A stretch of DNA of 64,000 nt from Aurelia coerulea (taxonomy: Eukaryota; Cnidaria; Scyphozoa; Semaeostomeae; Ulmaridae): positions 6,059,501 to 6,123,500 of the forward strand of contig CM076959.1 in assembly GCA_039566865.1 (NCBI GenBank), given 5' to 3'. The notes beneath the pieces are model-generated. The model had not been told where the DNA came from and ran no database searches. It saw only the letters and a program-made list of their open reading frames with translations. The first letter of the stretch is position 1; every line of letters begins with the position of its first letter. This document shows positions 35,861 to 45,768 of this stretch, one piece after another. The translations under genes were made by a program, and so were the position numbers.

Positions 35861-36981
35861 TTATGACTGTGTGACGCGAAGAGAATACTGGAGTTCAACT
35901 TTGTGCCCTTTGGCCATAACATATCCTAAAAATTGAAAGAGGAAGATGTCACATTCTAAAATGTGGTATCTGTTCTTCAAAATTCCAATTACCCTTTCAA
36001 TATGTATGCGAACGTTTGAAATTGTTCTTGATTTATCTATCTCCTTTGCTGGCATTTGACTTCTGCCCTTCATGAACCCTGGTGTGATCAATTCTGCATT
36101 TACCCGCACTGCAAAGTCATCATATAGGGTTAAACCTCTATCAGCTAGAATCTGGTCCCCTGGTAAAAAATGCTTGTGTGTCATGAAATCTGATTTCCTG
36201 ACAACATCTGAGGCATGACCACCCCATGCTGGACTTAAATACGATATGCTTCTAGCAGGATGACATGCAATGAAAAACTTAACAGTTGTGGACTTTTTAT
36301 AATTCAAATATGTCTGTGCTCGAGGCTTATGCAGTATTGGATTTTCAATTCTGATTTCAAAACAATCAACAATGCATGTTAGTTGAGGGTACTTGTCTTT
36401 GAAGTGTGGAGGAACAGTTTTGAACATTACTTCTCGATCAGGCCAATGTACAAGAAACCCAATCTTTGCATGTAGAATATTAAGCCACTTTGCAAACATT
36501 TCAACAAATGTTAACCTGGCAATTCCAAGAATATGAGCCAAAATGTCAATGGTTGGATTCTGGCGAAGTTTGACAAGAGTCACAAATAATTGGTCTTTGA
36601 CTGGTAGTTTTCCTTGCAGTTCAAATGAGTAAGGCACTGCTGGTTCGAGGTCCTCATATAGTGCATCAAAGGTTTGCCAACTGAGACCTGTTCACTACTT
36701 GCATTTTGCATCATTGCCTGTAACACTATTGGCCTTCAATGATTAGCCTAAATGATTACTTTTCAAATCATTGATAACCATTTGACATTCTACTTTCTCC
36801 TTTTCGTTCTTTTTATCCAAAGCTGCAAACTTTTCCTTCCATTCACTCAATTCTTGTTCACATGCAAGTTTCTGTTCAAGCAAAGAGCCCCTTTCTATTT
36901 GAAGGTTGTGGCTCTCATCGTGAAGGTCATCAGCCACTTGAGGTGCATCTTTCACTGCATCAGAAATTTCTTGCAAATTGC

Positions 36982-37176
36982 ATGCTGCTGCACATAGGCG
37001 TAGGAGATAGGGGCTAGGGGGGGGCTGCAGCCCCCCCAACGTCAGAAAAATTTGCAAAAATCAGCCATAATCAGGCAGAAATCCGCCTCAAGTCGGGCAA
37101 AATTTTCTCAAACAATGGATTTTTTGTCGGGCAGCCCCCCCAAAATTTATCTTCCCCTACGCCGATGCTGCTGCAC
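36982..37176. mobile_element. 171-bp MITE with GGCGTAGG ends, 12-bp flanking repeat
   Basis: ATGCTGCTGCAC flanks the insert on both sides (36982-36993 and 37165-37176). The ends are inverted: GGCGTAGGAGATAG on the left and CTTCCCCTACGCC on the right. Internal G7/C7 runs lie next to each end. It interrupts the coiled-coil part of the THAP-DDE transposase and belongs with the CGTAGG family (625-742, 10203-10359) by end sequence and duplication length. Confidence 0.7.
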
Positions 37177-37540
37177 TTTTTGTTAGTCTTGTGACATGTT
37201 CCTGTGTAATTTTTGCTGACTCCTTCTTTCTCTCATGTCTTGAAATTGTTGTCTGCTTTTGAGTTGAAGTAGTTGAAACATTTGGTGTGGAAATATTGAT
37301 GGCACATAATCTGGATGGTCAGGTTCGTTTACTTTTTTACCTAAAAAGACAAAGCATTAATTTAGGTGGGATGTTTAAAATCATGAAGGGATGATGCCTG
37401 CTTTCTCTCAGCTGAGAGAGGCTGTACCACAGAGTTTTTGCTGTTTAAACTTAGGCCTTGGTTCAATTGATTCTACTGTAATATCTGCATTTGAATTTGA
37501 TTGTAATAAACATAAAAGCCTCAAATTTATGAAGTACAAA

Positions 37541-38340
37541 TACCGGGTGTCTCAGAAAAAAGTACCCCCTTTTGACTGGAAATAGGAACCAAGCAATAAA
37601 ATATCATTGCTCCCCGACTTCACAGCTAAATTTATCAATGTTCAACTTAGATGCACGTACCTTGCATTTAGAAATCGTCCACCAAACACCAGAGATACAG
37701 GCTCGCAAAGTCAAAATTTACAGTGCACCCAAAACCAGAGGTTTTGAAAAAGGGCCTAGTCATGATTTGTATCGTGGACAGTTTCCAAAGTACCTGTAGA
37801 CTTTGTGTTTCCGTGTTTTCCTTTTTAAAAGAATAAAAGATACATGGACATGGCGCTCATTAAACAAATTTAGTAAAAATGTGGTAAGAGCCATAAAATC
37901 GTGCCACATCTCCAAAATAAGCGTGCATGTGCTCTTTTTCCTCTTCTTTAATATAAAACACTTGGGATCGAATACAATAATGCAAGGACCGTTTCCTCAA
38001 AAGAAAAGTCACTGCAAGCACAATTGAAGTAATTCAATGTATAAATCTTTTCAAAAATAAAAAGTAAAGGTCAAAGTCGAAAATTCGTTTGCAAAATGCC
38101 TGTTTGTTGTCAAACTATGGCTAGGCCATTTCTCAAAACCTCTGGTTTCAGGTGCACTCCAAATTTTGACCTTGTGAACTCATATCTCCGGTGTTTGGTG
38201 GCGGATTTCCAAATGCAAGGTATGTGCATTTAAGTTGAAAACTAACAAATGTAGCCATGAATTCAAAAAGTCCCGAAACATTATCGTTTTGCTGCCTTGT
38301 TGAGTCAAAAGGGGGTACTTTTTTTTGAGACACCCGGTAT
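37541..38340. mobile_element. Tc1/mariner-like MITE with ~220-bp inverted arms
   Basis: The ends are inverted and nearly identical for 35 bp, starting CCGGGTGTCTCARAAAAAAG, with TA on both outer sides (37541-37542, 38339-38340). Weaker inverted similarity extends through about 220 bp on each side (for example CCACCAAACACC and AACCAGAGGTTTTGA in both arms). No transposase is encoded. It lies in the THAP-DDE pseudogene. Confidence 0.8.
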
Positions 38341-38547
38341 TTAAAATATCTTTCAACCAACCTTTGATGAAGTGTTTGGAAAAAACATAATGATACTCCG
38401 ATTTCCGTTGCCACAATTTGCCATTGATGCCTTCTCTTCGCACTGCCTGAATCCAAAGCGTTGGCCTTTGAGGTTCTGTAGCTTCACTTGGTATCAAGTA
38501 AAAACTCAATTCAGGATTTTTCTGCTTATTGACGGCCAGGTAAAAAA

Positions 38548-39666
38548 CTCGGAGATGTCGGAGATGTCGGAGATGTCGGAGCAAAGATTCTCCGACGTTT
38601 CTCAACTCCGACTTTTTTACCTGGCCTTATATGCTCTACTAGAAAAGTCGGAGATGTCTTATCTCCGACGTTTCTCAACTCCGACTTTTTTACTTGGCCC
38701 TATATGCCCCACTAAAAAAGTCGGAGATGTCTTATCTCCGACGTTTCTCAACTCCGACTTTTTTACCTGGCCTTATATGCTCTACTAAAAAGGTCGGAGA
38801 TGTCTTTTAACAATTGACATGGGTGAGTTTGACAGGTTTTTTTGTTTCATTTACAACTGATAAGAAACTTTATAGCAAGAATTAGTTGAAAAACGTCATT
38901 TTTAGTAAGAGCAATCTGAAAACCAATCTAGCAGACACTTTCTTTCATTATATTTTTCACTTGTTCCTTGTATACACCCCCCCCCCCCCCCGAGTAACGA
39001 CCCCGCTGAAACGATGCCCCGCCAAGGTTAAAGGATGACCCGCCAAATAATGTGTTTCCCCGCTAAATTTCCTTGCCTTGTTTCTGTTGTTCCTCCCCGT
39101 TGAAATGTTTGTTTCCCCGTCAAAAATCATGGATAAATGATCTATTTCAACGGGAAGTTTGATATTTGATAGTCCAGGATTCGATTGCAGGTAGCTTGAG
39201 CCACTTTTATATGCTTTCTTTTATCTACGTCTTCTTTATTTCTCGTTATTTTTTCGGTTCAAAGAACTATATTTACCGTCCACAATGAATAGTGATAAAT
39301 TAAGACGTTAAGACAAAGTTACTACAAATTTCAGGACCTAGTTTCTTATTGATTGAGTGTTGTGACGGCGAATGAAGAGAATTTGAATTGTAGAGAGTTA
39401 TATAATATGCAATCTCTGAACATCTCCGACTTTTTTAGTAGAGCATATAAGGCCAGGTAATAAAGTCGGAGTTGAAAAACGTCGTAGATAAGACATCTCC
39501 GACTTTTTTAGTAGAGCATATAAGGCCAGGTAAAAAAGTCGGAGTTGAAAAACGTCGGAGATAAGACATCTCTGACTTTTTTAGTAGAGCATATAAGGCC
39601 AGGTAAAAAAGTCGGAGTTGAGAAACGTTGGAGAGTCTTTGCTCCGACATCTCCGACATCTCCGAG
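38548..39666. mobile_element. Foldback-like element: inverted arms built of 73-bp tandem repeats
   Basis: Each arm (38548-38800 and 39420-39666) begins with two or three copies of ATGTCGGAG and continues as three 73-bp tandem units with TCTCCGACGTTTCTCAACTC and TTACCTGGCCTTATATGC. The arms are inverse copies. Unit starts in the left arm are at 38591, 38664 and 38737. The central 620 bp has a C-run at about 38977 and several CCCCGC words. No target duplication was resolved. Tandem subrepeats inside long inverted ends are typical of Foldback/Galileo-type elements (established knowledge). Confidence 0.75.
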
Positions 39667-40423
39667 CAACTTTTTGGCATCTTTTTTCAATACTTTTAAA
39701 AAGCTCCGAATAGAACGTTGTAACTGGGCTGGAAATCACAGAATCTTCACAGCTTGTCTTGGCGTGTTTTCCCCTTCACGCGGAAGCAAGGCTGTAAACA
39801 AGCGCGTTGCTAAGGGCGGCCGACACAACCTATGCATTTTCCTCTGGTGATTGGGCCTTCAATGTCAGACTCAAAAGAAGCATTCATCAGTCTTGTAAAA
39901 GACACATTAGGACTAGTCTCATGACTTGCAGTTTCTTTAGATTTTGTAGTTGATTGGCCTACCGCCTTTTTAATTTAATGTTGACGTTTCTGTGTTATTG
40001 TTTGAGCTGCTAGCATTTTCCTCATTACCTACCGACTCTAAACGCCTCCTTTTTCGGTCTCCATGAAAACCTCTTCTCTCCCTCCTTTTAAATGATTGAA
40101 ACTTGCAATACGGGCCTTGCTTTGCTTGGAAAAAACTGCCATCAATATCTTCATTACCCTCCATTCTTAAAGAGAATCAACAGAGATAAAAATCCCATGC
40201 CAAAAGAGTCTGGGTATTCTATTATTAGCCTGTTGTATTTGATGATTTTATCATGTGCGTGGATATTGTTGAGCCAGAGGAACAATAACGTGCGTAGGAG
40301 TTTTTTTCTTATTTATAGATGACCTACACTTAGCTCTGTTCATTCACTTTAAGAATTCATGATATTGTTACAACAGGACTGTAGTGTAGATTTATCCTGA
40401 AAAAGGCACAACAAAGTTATCGA
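39667..40423. other. Intergenic; one weak minus-strand exon candidate
   Basis: On the minus strand, an ATG near 40164 opens MEGNEDIDGSFFQAKQGPY, then a basic stretch (RRERRGFHGDRKRRRLE), ending at a stop near 39970. It has no recognised domain. It could be the first exon of the THAP-DDE transposase or chance. Confidence 0.25.
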
Positions 40424-43400
40424 TTATCTAACCTTGATTACAAAACTGATCCCTGTAGAATTGTCCTCTGTCTTCTGTATCTTTGTACCATTTGTGCACT
40501 TGAAGGTGAGCAGCATAACTTTGAACCATATACGTTGCTTGACTGGTAGCCAGTGCAGATCAAATAAAGCTTTACTTATATGGTCAAATTTCGGTATTGG
40601 TAGCACAACACGAGCAGCTGCATTTTGCACACGCTGTAATCTGTCAATAAGATGCTGTGGCATACCATACATCAGAGAGTTACAGTAATCCAAATTGCTA
40701 GTGATGAACGCATGAACAACAGTTTGGATTGCCTCATTGCTAAGGAACTTCCGTATACGTTTCAGTTTATACAATTGGTAGAATGCTTTACTACATAATT
40801 TCCTGATATGCTTATCCATTTTCAAGTTTTGATCCAAATACATACCAAGGTTTTTAACTAAGCTGACAGGAGCAATTGTTTCATGACCTACTCTGATACC
40901 TTCAACAGAAACCTTAGACAGTTGCTGCCTCGTTCCAACTAGCATTACCTCCGTCTTTGAATCGTTGATCATGAGACGGTTAACCAACATCCATTTCCTA
41001 ACATCAGAAACACACATCTCCATTGCCCTACCTGACTCTTCCTCAGAAATGGGCTCTGGTTTAAACCATATGTACAGCTGATGATCATCTGCATAGCCAT
41101 GAACATTTGGGAGGTGTTGGTTAATGACATCATACAGAGAACTGATGTAAAGAACAAATAGCACCGGCCCTAAACAGCTTCCCTGAGGAACCCCACAGTT
41201 CAAATTCATCGCTTCAGACACTGTATTATGAACGATAAATCTTTGTTTCTTCCCATCTAGATATGTCCTAAACCAATCAATGACTGTTCCATTTATGCAA
41301 AAGCAAGACTCCATTGTATTCAACAGAATTTCATGATTCACAGTATCAAATGCAGCACTAAGATCTACAATCCTGGCCAAAAGAAGCTGGGACGCAGGCA
41401 AATTTCAGTGTCTTCATGATGTTTCCTAAAATATCGAGGAGAAAACATACGTTTAGAGTCTCCTAATCCCCCCTTCCCCCTACTTCAATGTTGAGAAGGT
41501 CGAAAGGCGTTTGATTCAAGCAACTTTGAGAAGGGGGGAGCGGGGGGCACGTAATCAAAGACCGAAGTAGTGCAATTTTATGATTTGTCCCAAGTATTTT
41601 GGCCAAGATTGTCTGAAAAATTGCTTTCACTACCTATCATATATGTTTCTATGAATCCAAATCTACTTGTATCAGACAATTTCTTTCACTATGAATGGAT
41701 AGCCACTAACTGTGGGCTTAACTCCAGAGTACTTCAGATGTTAATGTTTTCATTGTTACTGGTTCATCCATCAGAACTATGACGTCATCAAATTATGCAA
41801 AATTTTCCCATGACGTTCAGCGAAACTCCTCTTGTGCACGAAACCTGCCAATGATTTTTGCCTAAAAACATTAGAGTTATCAAAGAGAACTGAAAACAAA
41901 GTTCCTTTTGAATCAGTGCAAATTCTGCGCCTCCGCAGCGCAATTGTCTTATTTTCAAATGTACTGTTAGCCAATTCTCTAACTATTCATTCATTTTCAA
42001 TGAGATTAAATTCGCTCCACCAAACTTGCATTCACCCTGGACGGCATTGAATGGTCTATTGTGCCCGATGAATTGTAATCCACAACTTTTTGTTGAAGAA
42101 GAATATACCTGTTGCATAGCAGCAAGGCGGATTTGCATAGTCTGGAAAATTGAGAAAGGGATCAAATTTATCAACGCCTCTCCCTACTTTAAACATTAAT
42201 AACGTTGGCAACATTTGCCCTATTCTAACAAATTTTGTCTCATTTTAATGAGGAAAATGAGCTTTATTAGCCTATAGCAGTATTTGCATCGATATTTTCG
42301 TGAAATATGATTTCTGACGGTTCTCAATAGAGTTCAAAAGAAACTTATCCGGAACTGTTTATTTTAAGTTTTTTAATTTTGGAGCGCCATGACATTTCCA
42401 CCTTCCAGGCAATTTTTACTTGGTTTTTTTGCATGAATAGGGAGACTTTGATGTTAAAATGTGGAATCAGACGAATTTGCCAAAAAAGCGTGACTTATCC
42501 CAAAATTATGGGGCATTTTTCTGTGGAGTGCCGTTGTGAGAAACGAAGAATTCACAAGAAACCGGACCTCAAACAATGAGCCCAAAAGCTTTCTTGCAAT
42601 GATAAGTCATTTTCAAAGAGCAGCGGAGTACACAATCTTACGATAGCCGAAGAAAGTTCAGAATCTTAATGTATGTCACTTTCTATAAGGGAATCTTTAT
42701 GTGAGTGAAAATGGCAGCAATTTTGCCACGCCCGTTTTTAAGAAGGTGCTCAGCGAATTTAACGAACAACGCCTATTTCGGCATAGATAGCTGAGAACTC
42801 ACTTCTTGTATTGGGGATGATGGTGTTAAAATTTCACACAGAAATCTCTATGGGTTCTCAAGCTATGAGGTATTATTTGTTAACAATCATTTTCAGACAA
42901 TCCTGGCCAAAAGAAGCTGGGACGCAGGCAAATTTCAGTGTCTTCATGATGTTTCCTAAAATATCGAGGAGAAAACATACGTTTAGAGTCTCTTAATCCC
43001 CCCTTCCCCCTACTTCAATGTTGAGAAGGTCAAAGGCGTTTGATTCAAGCAACTTTGAGAAGGGGGAAGCGGGGGGCACGTAATCAAAGACCGAAGTAGT
43101 GCAATTTTATGATTTGTCCCAAGTATTTTGGCCAAGATTGTAGCATCACAAGTAATATCATATTTTGATTATCCATAGCTGCAAGCATATCCAACTGAAC
43201 CTTTATCAAAGCTGTCTCTGTGCTATGATCCTTCCTATAAGATGAGGCTTTCTCTGGTAATAATCCATTTGATTCAGTATGCTCATTTAATTGATGAACA
43301 ACTGCTTTTTCAGTTAGCTTGAAAACATATGGTAAATTGCTAACTGGTCTGTAATTCTTGAAGAGAAGATCCAGTCCAAGCTTTTTTAACAAGGGTCTTA

Positions 43401-43560
43401 TTAAGGCACATTTCCAGGCATCTGGAAAACGTCCGGATGAAAGAGATCGATTGATCATGCGTGTAATCACAGGGAGCAGTACATCTATACATTTCTTGAC
43501 CAGCCATGTCGGTGCTGGATCAAGTTGACATTGTTTGCTTGCTGATTTTGAAATAAAATG
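40424..43560 (-). mobile_element. LINE (Jockey/CR1 group), 5'-truncated, split by a composite insert
   Basis: Minus-strand RT in two parts. The 5' part (43143-43555) starts QLDPAPTWLVKKCIDVLLPV and continues FPDAWKCALIRPLLKKLG and LFKNYRPVSNLPYVFKLTEK. The 3' part (40424-41365) has DLSAAFDTVNHEILLNTMES, CGVPQGSCLGPVLFVLYISS, the catalytic HGYADDHQLY, and LDYCNSLMYGMPQHLIDRLQ to NAAARVVLPI. The join MLQ|DLSAAFD is restored if the 1.77-kb insert is removed. The 3' end after LLTFKCTNG is irregular. The 5' end of this LINE abuts the first visible exon of the DUF6589-like gene. Confidence 0.85.
41366..43142. mobile_element. Composite insert with 243-bp direct repeats in a LINE
   Basis: Two direct copies (41368-41611 and 42898-43140) differ at only a few positions and enclose 1.29 kb. 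Each copy begins CAATCCTGGCCAAAA and ends TTTTGGCCAAGATTG, so each is itself bounded by a 15-bp inverted repeat. The whole insert is flanked by TA (41366-41367 and 43141-43142), and its removal rejoins the LINE. The middle segment begins TCTGAAAA and ends TTTTCAGA. It could be two copies of a MITE that trapped a segment, or an LTR-like non-autonomous element without TG...CA ends. No coding frame was recognised inside. Confidence 0.75.
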
Positions 43561-43567
43561 TCTTACA

Positions 43568-45264
43568 TGAAAGGCTGTTAGGCCAACAAGCAGCGGTTAA
43601 AGATAATTTGTACAACATCTCTGCAGTCATATGCAAATCGTGTTGCAGAAAAGTCGAGAGGCTCCACAAGGCGTTTGAGAGCATTGAGGAGCTAAAAAAT
43701 GATTTTGAAATGACAGAAAAAATGCACTCCAGCAGTATGCCAGTCTTGCGAAAGAAAAGGATGTCAAATTCTCCACAAACTTCATCGGGGGTGCGGAAAA
43801 GAATACCCCTCACTCCAACAAATCATGATGTGTTTCCAGCGCCATTTTCGAGCAACCAGATGGAAAATATCACACCTAACTGCAACTCCCTTGCCTGCAA
43901 CCAAATACGCCAGAGAATGATTTTCCCCAATCCAGCACCAGTCTATCATATAAAGCCGACTGACTTGCCATTCCATGACGTTTCAGCGCCACTTTGCGAT
44001 GCTTACGAGAAACAAGATACTACGATAGAGGTAATGAAATGCAAACATCCACGTTTTTTTTATAAGAAACTGGTTTATGAGAAACCAGTACTAAGATGCT
44101 AAGGAACATTTAAAATTTAAATATGCAATGATAGCAAATATGTCGTTGAACCTTTGGTCTTTAGTAATATCAAGTAACCTCTTAATAGGAGAAAACGTGA
44201 GCAAACGTTGTCAGACTTCTTGGACGCTACAATTTTGTATTCTTAAACTTTGTATCTCATCTACTATTTGTGTTATACTCGTATTGAGTCATAGGTGTAT
44301 ACATCTATTTATACATATAACCTCTTCTGATTTGAACATAATTGAACATTGTTTATTCCTACATGATGTTTAAAATGCCAAGAACATATCTGCAGAGATG
44401 CCAGAGACCACATTTGATAATTCATGCATTTGAAAACAAGAAACAAACCAAGAAACTTACTGCACTAGAATGTGAAAATTTTCATGTTCAATTAAGAAAA
44501 CTTTGTACTATGGCCTGATCCAAGTTTCTTATACAAATGTGGATATTGCTGTATTTATTCAACCCATGTTTACAAAGAGGTTAACATTTATACAGTCACC
44601 CCTTGATCAAGCAGACATCAGGGACTATAACCAACTAATTTTGAAATTTATGAAGTTATACACAGCAACAGCATTAGCTTGTTGATTATGTGCTTTAATA
44701 AAGAGGAAAACTGAGCCTATTCACAGCACTAAAGAACAAAATTTATTACACATAAAAAATCTTCCTCTCAATAGGTGCACATCAAATACCCAAGCCACAC
44801 AATTGTTAAAGAAATTAGATCTGTGTGCACAAGAAAAATCATCAAAGACATTGCTAATGACAATCTACAAAGTGCAATGGATGGCATGTTACATTCAGTA
44901 ACTTTTAAGGAATGCTTTGAAGTCAGCCTAACCAAAACTGTACAGCAAGAGACACAGCATCTAACAAGCAGAAAAAAGCCCAGCATCTTGTCAAAAACTG
45001 ATTCAGAATCCCTGCTGGCATTCAGTGACAAAAAATTTGTTGATGAGATTCAAGAAAGAGCACCAACGGTATACAGAGTATTACACGCAATCATTACAAG
45101 TAAAAGACAAGCAAGAAATGTGACAAAAGGCTTGAAACCAGATCGCAGTTTCCCAGCAATCTCAATGGCATGTTCTGTTTTACTCAAAAGTCACTGCAAT
45201 ACACTTTCTGCCCAAGCATATCGAGTGGGATTTATCCTTCATCATAGTGGTGCAAAGAAGTTGG
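43568..45264 (+). CDS. DUF6589-like protein, two consecutive exons (partial)
   Basis: Exon 1 (open from about 43568 to 44030) contains YNISAVICKSCCRKVERLHK, a Cys-rich ZAD-like patch, then a basic Ser/Pro linker (RKRIPLTPTNHDVFPAPF). It ends at GATAGAG|GTAATG. Exon 2 (44775-45264) follows a TCTCAATAG acceptor in the same phase (0) and reads VHIKYPSHTIVKEIRSVCTR, then VDEIQERAPTVYRVLHAI and FPAISMACSVLLKSHCNTLS, ending at TTG|GTACGTG. The ERAPT...ISMAxxVLLKxR pattern is what I remember from the N-terminal half of DUF6589 proteins, which are multi-copy in cnidarians. No exon for the second half was found, and its 5' end is cut by the LINE, so this is a remnant or its other exons lie outside. 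Confidence 0.5.
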
Positions 45265-45379
45265 TACGTGTTTTTATTGCTCTGTAACCATGAGTAGTAG
45301 GAGACTGCTGTGTTAGCCTAAAAATCACTTCATAAAGAGATACATTTATTCAAACTTACTATACATTTGTTGTCTTTTT

Positions 45380-45768
45380 CTTGTGTTTGTTTTCGTCCTA
45401 ATATTCGCGACAAGCTGCACACGAAGCACCGACGACTTTCTCCTGGGCGCCGCCATATTGCATTGATCCTACGCATGCGCATTTAGTGCTGGGATCGAAT
45501 CGTACGAAGGAGGAAGTATGGGCAGGAGGAACGGTGCCGCTGTGCTTGATTCTTTCGACAAGGCGTGTAACATTGGACTACCAAAATTTGTATTGGATGC
45601 CCAGGCTGTGACGTCACAGCCTGGGCGCTCGTTCTCATGACTGACGGGGGGATTTTCAATGAGCAGATCTCGTTCCCATGTCTCATCAAGAGGCTATGTA
45701 TACAGCGGGAAACATTGCGCGGGCTTTTTCGAACCATTCGTGAAACATGGCTGTATCGAATAGAGAAT
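45380..45768 (+). promoter_or_regulatory. Putative promoter and 5' leader of gene A
   Basis: The region is richer in GC than its surroundings. It contains ACGCATGCGCA (45471-45481), close to the NRF1 consensus, GGCGCCGCCATATTG upstream, and a palindrome with a perfect CRE (separate entry). Only its position before gene A and these motifs support the call. Confidence 0.4.
45599..45626. promoter_or_regulatory. 28-bp perfect palindrome centred on a CRE site
   Basis: The half-site GCCCAGGCTGTGAC is followed directly by its exact reverse complement. The centre is TGACGTCA (45609-45616), the full CREB/ATF site. It lies about 145 bp upstream of the preferred start of gene A. It could regulate gene A, or be a hairpin remnant of an element end. 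Confidence 0.6.

Larger units (their letters stand above)
35861..38605 (-). pseudogene. THAP-domain transposase with DDE_Tnp_4 (Harbinger/ISL2EU type)
   Basis: Read from high to low coordinates. A THAP zinc-finger segment (AVNKQKNPELSFYLIPSEAT, LWIQAVRREGINGKLWQRK, VFSKHFIKG; 38340-38540) has lost its first Cys pair to the insertion at 38548. A linker follows (PDHPDYVPSIF), then a coiled coil (LLEQKLACEQELSEWKEKFA, 36743-36980), then the HTH/DDE domain (35861-36660). The DDE domain has the expected residues: D in LTCIVDCFEIRIE, D in GDQILADRGL and E in VRIHIERVIGILKNRY. A frameshift in the linker and two non-autonomous insertions (36994-37164, 37543-38338) break it, and the C-terminus is scrambled after HILECD. 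The DDE part itself is open for 258 codons, so decay is moderate. Confidence 0.82.

Noticed and set aside
38180..38340. C-terminal part of the open frame that includes the THAP segment
   Set aside because: Those codons lie in the mariner-like MITE and are not part of the THAP protein.
41368..43140. LTR or TRIM element
   Set aside because: The direct repeats do not start TG or end CA, carry their own inverted ends, and the flanking duplication is only TA.
45637..45768. Longer N-terminus for gene A from the ATG at 45637
   Set aside because: It is in frame and cannot be excluded, but its extra 44 residues show no conserved pattern and the ATG at 45769 lies directly before the winged-helix domain.
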